A DNA stretch of 64,000 nucleotides from Mesodorylaimus sp. YZB2_4. Lineage: Eukaryota; Nematoda; Enoplea; Dorylaimida; Dorylaimidae. Positions 12,201 to 24,286 of the stretch are shown one piece after another. The stretch covers positions 434,001-498,000 of the forward strand of contig JASANH010001725.1 in NCBI GenBank assembly GCA_030248295.1, read 5' to 3'. How positions within the stretch are numbered: the first letter of the stretch is position 1; every line of letters starts with the position of its first letter. The notes beneath the pieces were generated by a model. That model did no database searches. It saw only the letters and a list, made by a program, of their open reading frames with translations, and had not been told where the DNA came from. The position numbers and the translations under genes are program-made.

Positions 12201-13491
12201 AGTCGCACAATCCGTACGCCAAGTCCAGCCCCAGATTTGGCAACGCCCACGCGTCGCTGAACACCTTGGCCACCATGGTCAGTGCGTCCACAATAATAGT
12301 CGAGCTCGAACGCAATACGTTTCCCGACCCGCTCGGTCTCTCCGCATCTTGATCGTTAACTGATAAGATAGCTCCAAAAGCATTGTCCAAAATTCGTTGA
12401 TACTTATTCAGTTTAGCCTTTAACGCGTGCTTCGGGATCACGTGCTCGGTTTGAACGTGTTTCAAATAGGCGAAAGGGGGCGACGCAGCAGCTACAATGT
12501 CCGTAATGGCATTCGTAGATCCAAACGAAGAAGCTGATCCATTTTGGCCAGACGATGACGGCGTCGAAGATGCCACGGGTGGCTTACTCGGCCATTGAAC
12601 CAGTGGCTGGCGTCCAACACGACCGCCGCCAGAATACTTTCTATTGCCCAAGACTCGAGAAGAAGCAACGGGAGCATAGTAATTTCGATAAGCTTGTGAA
12701 ACAATGGCTGCCGGTGCCACAACTGTATTCGCTGCCGTATAGCTCGCTGATTTGTTCAAATTGCGCCAGTTAGGTGCTCCAGGCGGAGCTGACGTTTGAC
12801 TGCAAGTAGTATATGCTGCACTGGTAGAAGTATCGCCGTAACGCATCCAAGACAAAGGTAAAGCTGGTGACGGCACATCTGATGGAAGACGAACAGTCAC
12901 ATAGGGCGGTATTGAATCAATGAAAGATGCTGCTGCAAATGCTTGATCATTGGCCGTACCATAGGGAGGCAAAATTTGAGATAAATTATAGAGAGAATCC
13001 ATCGAGTCCCCGCTAGCCACAGTTGATAAGGAACCCATACAGTCGTCGGCCACGCAATCATCGCCGACTCGATCACGATGTTTCCCAAACGATCGCAAAA
13101 CTGACTTGTTTCCTGGAGTCGACGACGGAGCCAAGGGTGGTTTCCCCGTCGTCGGAGTGACAGAATTCTCCAAACTTGATGGCTCGACTCGAAATCGTAC
13201 GCGACTCGCAGTCGTCGATGCCACGGCAAGATCGGCTGGTCTCGAGAGGTGATCTTTATTCTCGTCGATCGCATTAGTCTTTGATCCGGGACCATCCGAC
13301 GTGTCATCTACGGCCATAATGTCTTGTTTGATTTCTTCTAGGTCGTCCTCGAGACAATCGGAGGTTCGATGCGCGAACAATATCGTGCCCAATGAGTCGG
13401 AGTCAGTCTCTCGTCCAATACTCTTCTGGCCCACTCGTACTTCCTCGTCGATCTTGCTCTCGAATCCAGTCGGTGAAGGGCTCGACGACAT
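9291..13491 (-). CDS. SARM1: SARM1/TIR-1 NAD+ hydrolase (ARM-SAM-SAM-TIR)
   Basis: Cytoplasmic NAD+-cleaving enzyme that executes axon degeneration and acts in innate immune signalling in its family. Eight exons: 12194-13491, 11674-12135, 10916-11351, 10675-10827, 10408-10615, 9887-10343, 9689-9834 and 9291-9421. They sum to 3291 nt (1096 residues). The first about 380 residues are Ser/Thr/Pro-rich and look disordered. ARM repeats follow ([43 protein letters not shown]), then two SAM domains ([21 protein letters not shown]). The TIR domain spans about residues 868-1000: [34 protein letters not shown] and WVHKEV. Its Glu, at about residue 949, is the catalytic position (human E642), so the enzyme should be active. 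The first intron (12136-12193) has a GC donor. The start is the first ATG of the frame; an upstream non-ATG extension exists. The C-terminal 90 residues after TIR are Ser/Asn/Pro-rich and lineage-specific. Confidence 0.93.
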
Positions 13492-15124
13492 GCCCCGCAC
13501 CACTCGAGAAAAGCTACAAACGAGTCGCGAAAATCGTTGTCTTCGAGTAAAGCCACGCCCAATAAAGCTACGCTGTTGAATCGTGCAGGAATGAAATGCC
13601 GAAGACAAGACTAACGTTCAACAATGGCTGCGACTCAACGCCCGAAGTTGCGTAAATAAACCGCCTGTGCGTCCTAAACAAACACTGCAAAATACATAGC
13701 TAAAAATTGGTACATTGAAAAAGCCAGACCTTTCATAACTGCGCCTGCCTCTCGCCATCACGGGTAGCTAGGATAATGGACCACTAGGTCAAAGAAAAGC
13801 TGGGCCATGTACTATACCTAATGTACGCAGCCGTTTACACGATTAAGTGAGCCATAACATCCAAGGTAACAACCAGTCACGAACGCCTGCCCAGCCACTC
13901 CAGTCGAATGATGTACAGCAGTACCCAAAGCGTCAGTCATGGCCAAGACACTAAAAATCAAAGTCCACTGCACTTGCACCAGCTTTGTATGCGATTACGC
14001 CACAAAGAGAGCCGCTTTCATTACAAAGCTAACGCAAGTCAACCCACGCACGCCATGAATGCATGGCATTCTATTTGCATCCCATTTCCCTTCGCTCGCC
14101 ACCATCATCGCAAGCTGACGGCGGAATCCAAAGATTCAGCGAGCAGGCCTACATTGTTCCCCTCACATCTGATAATTGGATCCGTAGTGGGATAACATCT
14201 CCCTCGATCATTGCAAATCATAATGTACTGTAGGAAGCGAACAAAATGCCGGGAACAATCTTCTCATTTGATCGCCTGCCGCCCCGAGCCGCGGATACTC
14301 AATCTATTCGGCAGGGTTTCCGCAAATTTGGGTTTGATAAAAACCAAGCCAACGATAGCCAGTGCTCCTCGTTACGTAAGCAAGGAAGCAACAAAACCAT
14401 ACGTGCGTAGGCACGCACACGCCTAATTAGTAGACACGGCTAGCACGGTATAACAATGCCCGGCTATGGAATTTTCCACGGGCGCTCGATCTCATCATAC
14501 AAGGGCCTTTGGCCAACAATGTTGCCTCAAATCTAAATATGCCCCAGTCAAGTCGATAAAACTGTGAGACAAACGCAGACTATTTTCTAAAAGTGTCTTT
14601 GTGGGTATCTATTCTTCGATCCAGACATTCACTTTTGCCGAACAGAAATGACTGTTCCCTTCTTGCCGCTTTCTAGCAGACAACATTTAACGCCGATCTC
14701 TTAACGCGGTAAAAATAAAATTGAAAAAGACGAGCAATACAGCAGGCTGGATTCATGGAACGGCATATCGCGTCGAATTTCCAATAAAAACTTTGTCAGC
14801 TTCAGTCAGCTTTCCAGAATATCATTATGGTAGACAGCATAGCCTAATCTTCGAAACCGCACGGATCAGAAGTCAGCGGGGATCAGGTATGACGCATTTG
14901 GCAGCTAGCAGGCCTAACGTGCAAACTCCAATAGCCACTTTCCTTAGCAGCATAACAAATTTGAAGACGAGGAATGGATTGGCAGGGCAGTTGTTGCACA
15001 AGCCTTTGCAAGCTTACTTCCCACCAGGCCATCAGGGCGAGGCAAAAAATCAATTTTTCGCAGCTGCTAGTAGTTTTTCACCTCGACTACTCCGCCTCTG
15101 TCTGGTCCTACATGAGCCTAGGCA
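13492..15124. other. Intergenic, no supported gene
   Basis: Lies upstream of SARM1. Open frames on the plus strand (for example around 14.7-15.16 kb, 145 codons) have no ATG at the frame start and no recognisable content. The SARM1 promoter should lie in the first few hundred bases. Confidence 0.45.
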
Positions 15125-15700
15125 TTACCCGTCAATGCGACATGGATTCGATATTTGAAGCGCCTCGAGTCTGGGCCCAGTTTCGCCCAGCCAGTCGAGT
15201 GTGCCATATTTGGAGCCATACATGAAAAATTGGGTGGTGTCTTGTAAAGCGACAGTCTGAATCTTCACGATGACGTAGGGAGCAGTCAGATAAAGCTGGG
15301 GCTTGTGGTCATGAAACAGACGAGGAAAAGATTCGTGCCGCGCCCGTATTTGTCGTTCGCTTGCCACTTGTTCCGCTCCCCAACCTACAGGCAGCCTGTA
15401 CAGTCGACCTTATGAGAGACCATCCACAAATTTGCGTGCAACATCTGCTGTTAAAGTAACTGCGGTTTCGTGAGATAAGAGGACAGGACCCAACTGAAGG
15501 CATTTTTTGAACGAGCTTTTAGAATCTGTCAATCTCTCCACATCCTTGATTCGGTGCAATTCACCACTGCTTCGGTTGTTCGACTGGCGATTTCGGGTCC
15601 ACGCGGCAGCTCTTGTTGCCTCAAAGAAACGTTTTGTGAGTGCAAAGAAGCGTTTTAAAATTAAGAACAGGAGGCAATCAAGTTTTGAAGACAGGACCAT
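15125..15700 (-). CDS. Tentative two-exon protein, unknown function
   Basis: Two open frames join through a 36-nt GT-AG intron (15385-15420). Exons 15421-15700 and 15125-15384 give 179 residues starting at an ATG, and the joined frame stays open to TAA. The N-terminal 30 residues are hydrophobic and basic (LLFLILKRFFALTKRFF), so a membrane anchor or mitochondrial targeting signal is possible. The second half (PQLYLTAPYVIVKIQTVAL, FFMYGSKYGTLDWLGETGP) has the composition of a folded domain, but I do not recognise it. The intron would be shorter than any other in this window, so the model may be wrong. Confidence 0.35.
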
Positions 15701-16653
15701 TTGATGAAGAGAGGACTACATTATGTAGTCCATGTGCTAGATATATATCACAGGTTATCTTATATAGGTAAATTATTGCTCAGTCTGTGTCTTGATCATT
15801 ACTTTCATGTGAGATAAATAGGTTCTGCAGATGTTGTCAAAGCTGGTTGTGGCATACTCCGCTGATGCACACCATGGCTAGACATATCGATGCGCAGGGA
15901 GAAAATTTGGTAACTTTTATCCTCAGTACACACCTATTTCACTTTTCCCATACAGACTTCTAGATATCTGCTCATTGCGATAAACAGCTTAGTCAGTACT
16001 ATTGATCGAAGATCGCTTCTGAATCATGATCATTCAACTATAATTGAAGCCGATGGAAGAAAAGTGGAGTTTCCAAAACGAAGAACTCGACTGGAAAAAT
16101 TTTTCGATTGAACTTGTTCGATGCGTCACCTGTGATGAGTACGCCTGAATATTGCTCCGCCAAAATTTGACTGCAGATCAAGTGGTGTGAAGTATCACGT
16201 GTCACATCAGTATCAGAGCTGTTTCACAGTGTTTGAAGAGCTGATAGGAGGTGACATTTTCGGAAAGTAGTGGTCGTCTCGAGACTTGATATCTGTCTCA
16301 TCCACATCAGGGTCGCTTAGATTTCCGTCACTTTGATGGCTGAAATCACTGCTGCGTGTGCAATAGTGATCAGAGGTCATAGAGAGAACAAGGAGGCGGA
16401 ATTCCTGGTCTCCAGAAATGAACTGCTGCTGCCCGCTGTTTCCATGCGTCATGGCCAGGCGAGACCAGTTGACGCCACAGCATTGAACTGAGATACCATG
16501 CGCAGGCAATTTGCGTGGTCTTTGTTTGCTGCTTTGCACTGCCCTCTGTCCACCCCCTATTCAGGCCAGCAAGCTCACTCGGGCGTCGTTTACGTTCTCT
16601 TTTTGGTCGCTCTGTCTTCTCGTCGTGTTCACCAATTCTCAACTCGGAACAAG
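15701..16653. other. Intergenic, no supported gene
   Basis: AT-rich at 15.7-16.1 kb. Minus-strand frames at 16.2-16.7 kb (108 and 103 codons) overlap the B-box gene promoter and carry no recognisable domain. Confidence 0.45.
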
Positions 16654-17334
16654 ATGGCCGACGTGCCGACTTTGAGTGCAAGTCACGTGTCCTCAGGAAA
16701 TGGACCCCCGCATTGCGACGACTGCTCTCAGGAGACCCGTACTCTGCGCTGGTGTCAGGGTTGCTCGTCGGCCATCTGCGATGCCTGCGTCTTGGACCGT
16801 AAGTCCTGGCTGTGACTGGCCGCGACCCGATCAGCCGCCCTTCTCTCTGCAGGCCACATCGAGCACACGATCGGCAGCTATCAGAAAGCCTCGCGCGATT
16901 CCAAGACGACCATGGAGCAGTTCGTGAGGCAAATGCGCAGCGAGTCGGCGCGGTTCCGTTCCAAACGACAGGCCATGGAACACGGGGAAAAGGAAATCCT
17001 CGCCAAAATCGACTCGATAATCGAAAAAGTGCAAAAACGCTCGAAAGAATCCGCCGAGATGCGCGATCAACTCAAAGCCGTCGTCGACGAACTGGAGAAG
17101 CTGGCCAAAGTGCCCTTGAATGGAAGGACCGTGTAAGTTGTCCTCGCGGGGCCTCGGTGCTCAGTGGGTGCCCTGACCGTCCCTTGTTTCAGGTGCGAAA
17201 GGGGGCACGCCAGGATGCGCGCCGAGTCTTCGATCAAAATGTCGCTCGAGCGCCAAGCTGCGATCGAGAAGCAGTTAAAAGAGGCAGGAAAAATGATCGA
17301 GGACAAACTGGGCAGCGTGAAGATGGAATCTTGA
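16654..17334 (+). CDS. B-box zinc-finger / coiled-coil protein (TRIM-like, no RING)
   Basis: Three exons (16654-16798, 16853-17132, 17193-17334), both introns GT-AG and 54-60 nt. Residues about 17-55 form a B-box: CDDC, CQGC, ICDAC and an H-x2-H pair (GHIEH) after the exon 1/2 junction, the zinc-ligand order of TRIM proteins. The rest is highly charged and helical (MEQFVRQMRSESARFRSK, EKEILAKIDSIIEKVQKR), predicted to form a long coiled coil for dimerisation. A normal TRIM would have a RING before and an NHL, SPRY or other domain after. Both are missing and the protein ends at about 188 residues, so it should bind partners rather than ligate ubiquitin. Coding DNA is noticeably GC-richer than the surroundings. 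Confidence 0.8.
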
Positions 17335-18221
17335 AGGGGAGGCCAGTCAGTGGATGCAATTTTGTAAACCAAATTTGATGATGGAGGAAGAATTTCTAAA
17401 TGTAATCACACGTTTTAGATTCATGGTGTTCGGTGTTTTATGTTTGTGGTATTCGAGTGCGACACACTGCCTGTGCCTGGATGCGAGTGTACTGTGCATA
17501 AATATACCTTCAACGGACCCTTGGTAGGCGAGCCGCTCTATCACGTCTGGAGGTGCACTGCATCTGGTAAGCGGCCAAACATTTTCTCCTGACGACACCA
17601 GCATACACTTTGATGTTCCAGGAAAATTAAGAATGCTCGAGAGAAATTGCATGGTCAAGGATTCGGGCAGCGCGAAATTCATGGCCATTGACGAGAGTGG
17701 GTAAGTGCACAGCTTCTTCCAGATGCTGTGAGCGGAGTCGGCTAGGTCACCTGTTTGGTGAGAGATTGCAACTCATCAGTCAAGGGGACGGGCGGGAAAG
17801 GCTGTGACAAAACCCCGCCAGGATCACGTTCATTCATGATGACTCACAGAGACGTATGCGAAGCTAATCGGTAGTGCTGTGGGTAGGTCAATCATGAAAC
17901 TGGAAGCGTGATGGATCAAATGTCAGACACTTATGTCATGTCTCATCTTGTGGCGACAATAGTTTAACGCAATAGCGTTCCTGCCCAGGTTGAGCCGCAA
18001 AATCCCAAGCTGCAGAAAAGCAGTTTTCCTTTAAAACCAATTTGAAACAATAAAGCCTCGTCTCGAGGTAAAACAAGTTAGCACAACAGACAGAAAACGG
18101 TTAGCCACAAATATCATAGACTTCAACCAAACGTACTCTGACTAAAACCAACGATCCTCCTAAAGCCCTCCTCCTCCTCTTCCTCCTAAAGCCCCATCTA
18201 ACAACTATCACCTCCTCCTCT
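17335..18221. other. 3' flank of B-box gene and of Argonaute
   Basis: Convergent 3' ends of the two genes. A pyrimidine-rich stretch (about 18150-18225) contains two copies of tcctcctaaagccc and repeated cctcct just beyond the Argonaute stop. A 113-codon minus-strand frame (17347-17688) was considered and not accepted. Confidence 0.5.
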
Positions 18222-21200
18222 TCAAACGAAGTACATCGAGAACTTCAACGACTCGGCCACCGATGCGCCAGCCACCAATTCATCCTCGGGCACGGCACTT
18301 TGACGACTTCCTTGACCACCGCTCTTCTCCGACATCGTCTCGCATCCGAAATCGCCCCTACAACAAGTCCCACTGGGGATAACCCGCCCGACAGGAGGAC
18401 CTACCACCCACCCTCCTGGTGCACCCGAGCAGACTTACACTTTGTCCAACAAGTGGTAGCGAGCACGAGTGCAGGCCAGATCGGCGTAGTAGCTCGGAGC
18501 GGGCACACTGACCGAACGAGCGCAACGGGCGTACATGTGGCACGTGGCGTAGGTGATCATCTGCAGCTGGTCCGACGTGAACTTTGAATCATCGCACAGC
18601 ACTTGGTAGCGAGTGGGACGACTGGTGCCCTGAAACGAGCAGAGTAAACCCAGCGAGCCTGCAACTACACCAGTCGGACTCACCTGAATTCCGGCGTGAC
18701 TGCACAAGTAAAAGTCGAAGCACTCGGGACTGGTGATCACGTTGTCCACTACCGTGCCCGGCGGAATGTTGCGAGCGCGTCCATTGGCCTCGGCCTCGTT
18801 GGCGCAGAACAAACGAGTGTGATGGCGTTTCTGAGTGACGATGAACGTGATCGGCGGCTTGTAGTCCGTGCTCAACGTCAAGCAGGCCTCCCGCAAACCC
18901 CGCAATTCTTCGCGGATCACCTGAAACAAGGAGCCTGGACTCAGCGCACACGTCACCACCAATCGAGTCCTTACTTGACAGAACTGTCCCTCGGACACGC
19001 CATCGCGGTACACGATGATACGAGCCGGCTTCACCTTCGTGGCGTTGTAGAAGGCCACCAAACGATCGCGCATGGCGTCCACCAAATAAACCAAGGCCTC
19101 GCGACGATGCTTCTGCACTTTGATCGTGGCCGCGAAACGCATCGGCGTCAAATCCACGTTGCTGACGACCTGAAACGCCCACATCAGCTGAGGTCAAACA
19201 AACCAGCAACCGCATCTTACGGCAGCGACCGACGGCGATCGTTTATCCAGCGGCGACGGATGAGTCACGTCGATTCCCATGAACATCGTCGGTTGATCCA
19301 CGACCACGTTGTAAATCCTGCCAAAAGACCCCGATTGAGGATGGAAACTCGACAAAAATCCGGCAGGAAGCTTACGTCCGATCTGCCAACACCTTCGAGT
19401 TGACTCCGCCCATCTTCGAATTCATCTTCAAGGCGATGTTCTGAGCCGTCTGCATCTTGTTCTTCTGCGCCACATCCATGGCGTTCTTCGCCAAGATCAC
19501 CTGCGTCATCACGCCCAACACCACGTCGCCCACGCGTTTGATTTCGGCTGCAACAAAAGCACTGTCAGAGCAAGCCTCGAACAGGAGCAACGGCTAGCTT
19601 GCAATAAAACTGGGTGCTCTTCTGAGGCACCACGACGATGATGATCGAGCACTGCTTGCCCTTCGATTCGATCTCCTTGCAAATCGACGTCATCGCGGGT
19701 TCAACGTCCGCCACGTCCTTGATAGCCTGGGCACCGTCCGGCCACTGCGGCATGCGCATTCCGAAGCCGACGCAGCAGTTGATCAGCTTTCCGATGAATT
19801 GCCTGAACCAAAGGCGAGGCACGTGCACAAACTCCGAGAGCACGAAAGGGGAACTTACACCACGACCGGATCCTCCTTGCGACGTCCAACCACCAGCAAA
19901 CCGTACGCATTGGCCGCAGCCGGCAAGTAGAATTTTTCATTTTCGAATCGCCACACGCCATCTCGAGGCGTCGTTCCCTAAATGGCATCCGTCACGAAGG
20001 GACACTCACTGGGAAATGAGTCGTACTTACCTCGGCGCCGCGGCCTCCTTGTCCGTACTGAATATTGGGCGGCATCAACGCACGTCCGGGCACGCTGACC
20101 ATACGCATGTCCACTTGAATTCCGAACGCCTTCAGCCACGGATCTGTGTCGAAGGCGGCATCGCGAGCCAGCGCTTGAATCTTGCGCATTCGAGTTGGCG
20201 CATCTGTCGCCGCTTGCTGAAATGAAAAATCTTTGTATTTGAGGTTCGAAGGGGACGCCCGTCTGCTCACTTTGATCATGGTTGACGTTTGGCGTTCCGT
20301 CAACTTTTTCGCGGCCTTCTGACTCTGCACCAAGACGCAATGCTGAAACGGCGCAAAATGTTCCGAATACAAAAAATACTATTTATCAACGCCTGACCTC
20401 GATGGGGATGTAGGCCGAACGACGCTTCGATCCGACATGCAAAACGGGAAATTTCGGAAAGTTCAGTGGGCCGTAACGTTCAGTAAAATACTCGGCTACC
20501 GTTTTGCGCGTTCCTTCGTCCAAATCAAAGTGCATGGACGCGGCCGTGCCCGGAACACCATTGACTCGGAACTCGCGAACCGAACCCGGACGATGAGTCA
20601 CACGAACACGCAGTCCTGAAACGAGACAAGAATCCCACCGGTTTCCTGGGAACGCAGAGGCTTCCCACCTTTGATCTCCTTCTCAAACAGTTTGACCTCC
20701 AACTGGCTCAACTCGACACCCGAGTGCAACTGAGATCGACCGTACCCGCCTCCCGACGCAGCGTTCAAAACGTCGATCAGGAAGTCAAGCGCGTTGATGG
20801 GCTTGACGAAAGCCGTGTGCGAAACTGAAACGAAGCGGGCCTGAGGACACAAATTGATGATCGTCTCGGGTCCCTTACCGTCCATGTTGATCATAGGCAC
20901 GTAGCCTTGAGTCACGTGAGCCGAAGTGAACAGACCGTGCCAGATTTCGCGTCCTCCTCCCAGATCGACGCCGGCTCCGTTGGGCACCTTGTACGAGCTG
21001 TAGCTGAACGGATACCAGGCCTTGGCCAGTCTGAAAGCACAGTCAGTCAGGCAGTGGATGCAGTGAATACAAGACTCTCTCACTCGTAGATGACGGCGTT
21101 GGATCGCCCTTGGCGCAGGATAACATCGATGGCTTGGATGGGCGTCGTCAAACGATCCATCAAAGCGGCCGTGTGAACCGAACGCAAATCGAGAATCACC

Positions 21201-22366
21201 GAACCAACGTACTGGAACAGCAGGCCCACAGGAGTCGGCTTGTCTTCTCGAGCCAGTTGTATTTCAAATTCGAACTTGTGCTGAAAAAACAAAACGCTTT
21301 TGCCAATTTCATGCAGCTACCCCCGCCCTCTGCACTTACAATGGGCTCCTTGGATGGAAACTGGATGGCGGCCGTCGTGTAGCACTGATGCGAGCCGTCG
21401 AAAGCGATGGCGTACGGATTCGGGAAGATATGCTTGTTGTCCGTGACCACGCGCCAGAAGCAAACGCGATTCTCATCCCTGAAACGAAGGCAATAGACAA
21501 GGCTGGCCAGGAGCAACACGTCAGGGCGTACCTCGTCAGTTTCAGACGCGGGTGCGTGACTTCGATGTGGTACTGAGCCAACGTAATGGCCTTGCTCGAC
21601 TGCATCTTGATTTCGAAATGGTTGGCGATCAGTTGAATGCGACGACCGGAAGAACCGAATCCGGGACGCTTGGCCAATTCCGACTGAAAACAACGAGAAA
21701 CCATAGACTCGATGCCGAGAAGCAAAGAAAGAAAAGGGGAGGAGATTGGGGAGAGAGGATGAGGGGCGACATTCCCAGCTGTTTCGCACTGATCCCGAAC
21801 CAAAACTGACTTAAATGTCTGTACTTTCACGGGAGGCAACACCCAAAAAATGACCCTGTTATCTACAGTAGTCCCTCTTATCCAGGATCGAATTCAGAAA
21901 TCACCCACCAACTCCATCTTGTTCAGTTCTTTTTCGATATTTCGATCGGGGCTGCTACCGGACGGCGACGAACTGGCAACGCGATGGCCGCTGCTCGATT
22001 GTTTTCCGGACGTCGATCCCGAATCGCCGCCGGGCTGCTTCGGCTGCCCAGTTTGACTTCCTCGACCGCCACCACCACGACCACGACCCTGCGTCGTTTC
22101 GCCGTTCAGACGCGTTCCGCCTACAAAAAAATGCATTTTCTTTGTTAAAAAGAAAAGAGTTGATGGAAATTTTCTCGCCTTCTCCGATTCCCGACTCCAT
22201 CTCGATTCCATTTTGACCTCCAGGCGGCAACTGGGAACTTTGTCCGCGAAGGCCTCGACCAACGCCTCGGCGTCCGCCTGAAATAAAGCGGCACATTTTG
22301 CGAGAAAATTTCGGCGAAAACAGAAGGAAACCTTGCGAAACACCTACTTTGAGCTTGTTCAGTCAT
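18222..22366 (-). CDS. AGO: Argonaute (AGO clade) with D-E-D-D tetrad
   Basis: Small-RNA-guided silencing protein. Nineteen exons from ATG at 22366 to TGA at 18222 sum to 3021 nt (1006 residues). The N-terminal about 110 residues are Gly/Arg/Ser-rich ([11 protein letters not shown]). The N domain starts at [22 protein letters not shown] lies near residues 280-400; MID includes [24 protein letters not shown] has MGIDVTHPS (D738), RREAL (E778), [10 protein letters not shown] (D810) and [14 protein letters not shown] (D948). Spacings D738-E778 (40), D738-D810 (72) and D738-D948 (210) equal those of human AGO2 D597, E637, D669 and H807. The fourth residue is therefore Asp, not His. The C-terminus ends MYFV where relatives end MYFA. 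Two introns (22121-22178, 19548-19602) use GC donors. Exon 4 is an 18-nt microexon (21801-21818), the least certain part of the model. Confidence 0.93.
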
Positions 22367-24286
22367 GAAGATGCAAGATTTCTTCGAAAACTCTTCAAAA
22401 CACGAAAATTTTTTTCAATCCAAAAAACGAAAGGATCAACTTTTTCTCGCTTTGCGGAAAATACGTTGTGGCTGGCGAGGAGATTTCTAAGGTGTTTAAC
22501 ATTTTGGACCAATGGCGAGCGACCGCGTGGTCCAAGCAGAACTCGTCGTTCACGCGCAAAACATCATGCCAGGCACGATGCATGAAGCTACGACGAGCTG
22601 AGCTGTCTCTGGGGGCCCTACGACAGCTAGCGAGTACTTTAAGATTTTATTGGCGCGGAGAGAAAGTCGCTTTTTTCAAATGGCTGGGCAAACTTCTTCT
22701 ACGAAAGGCAGGACCTGACCTTGGAAAGTGGGTTTTGATCGAAGGTTGAACCATACGGGTTTGATGCGCATTTTCTGACTGCCGATCAACCGCAGTGTTT
22801 CCAGGTCGAGGAGTCCAATCAGCGAGGTGGTGATCCGTAATACTCTTGTTAGAACTCCTGCTCTCTCCAGGAGAAATGGTCTTACGGATAATAGTGTCAC
22901 ATGTTACTGTTTTACAGTATCCACATGCCGGGGCGAAGTTTCCTTGTCACAACAAGTGAGAAATCACGGTTAACTATTTCAACATTCCAAAACTGCTTAG
23001 AGTCGTTGCCCACTCCCCCGGGGTCTCTGTTTTTTAGTGTGCTTATGAACTGGTAGTCCATTGCTGGAAACTTGTTACTTGTAAGCCTCCCTCACGGGTT
23101 GGCGGCTTGAGTATCTCTGTACTGTATCGGCTATGATACCATGGTCAATGAGTCAACGTTTATGCAGGACTTTCAGGACCATGCATTTCTAGTAAGTTAT
23201 GGCTTGTTTCACATTACTTATAATCTTTCGAGTGCGCCTTCGCTGCAGAAAAAAATATGATGTCAGTATTAGCACCAGTAAATTTAAATTTCGCCCTTTT
23301 TTTACATAGTTATGGGCAGAAAAGTGGCTAGTGCCAGCAGAACAAGAGATGTAGGGCACTACAGTAGTTAAGACTTCATACTCTTATGTACAGTACAGTT
23401 ATACAGACATTAGTCCTTCCGAATTGTATCTCATCTGGTGCGTCATCCAGGACCGTTGAATTAGTTGGGTTCTCGTGTAGTAGCACTGAACCAACTGTGC
23501 TGTGATATGAGGCTCGAATCAAGCCAAGCAGCCCACCAGTGCAGCAGATATCGCTTACTGTTGTAACATGTGCCTGAAGCCGGCAGTGTGCCCATCGATT
23601 GGCACAAGTGGAACGTAGTCAGCCTCTCGGGTTGATGTTTCACCAGTCTTGGACTACTAGAGGTCGGTAACTACTGCGCGGAGTGCAATGCGGAGTGCGT
23701 AAGCTCCACTCGCCACCATCCACGCGCCCTAAGGATTCGTCCGACGGGAGTCAGGCGTCTAGACTCAGGAGGCGACACATGGCAGGACGTAGGTGGTGGG
23801 CGCGTCTTCAACTGTCGCTCGTTTACTTACGTAGGATCGGAAGGGCAAGCCACAAACGTCGGATCGTCGAGAAATACTGATCTAGACTGATCTGCCCAGG
23901 CAGAGAGCAGGGCCTTCGTACAAACGATGCTGGGGTTCAGGAACTAAATCCCTCGCATGTTAGGAAAGCCAGTCAGCGCGGGGGGCCTCACTACGTAGGC
24001 GTTCTACGCTAATGCAGTACACTGAGGCACCTATTACACCGTGCACTGGTGGATACCACCAAGTGAATGAAGACCAGGTGACGTAAGCTACACTACACAT
24101 TTTTCTTCGCACCCAAGCACAGCCAAAGGACTATTCGTTCACTTCTCACTACACCATGTATGTTGCACACGCTAGATCCTAGACACACGGGGTGTCAATA
24201 CAAGTACAATACGGCATATGGATCAAACAGAAACATAATTCGTAATACACTCCTCCAAGGACTTCCTCCTGCGCTGCACCATCCTC
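22367..24286. other. Intergenic, no supported gene
   Basis: Upstream of Argonaute and downstream of the DEG/ENaC gene. Only short frames with unremarkable content; 23.0-23.4 kb is AT-rich with many stops. Confidence 0.45.

Noticed and set aside
14721..15158. 145-codon plus-strand frame
   Set aside because: Starts with a non-ATG codon, overlaps the tentative minus-strand gene and carries no domain.
17347..17688. 113-codon minus-strand ATG frame downstream of the B-box gene
   Set aside because: Overlaps the likely 3' UTR of the plus-strand gene and shows no domain; cannot be supported without transcripts.
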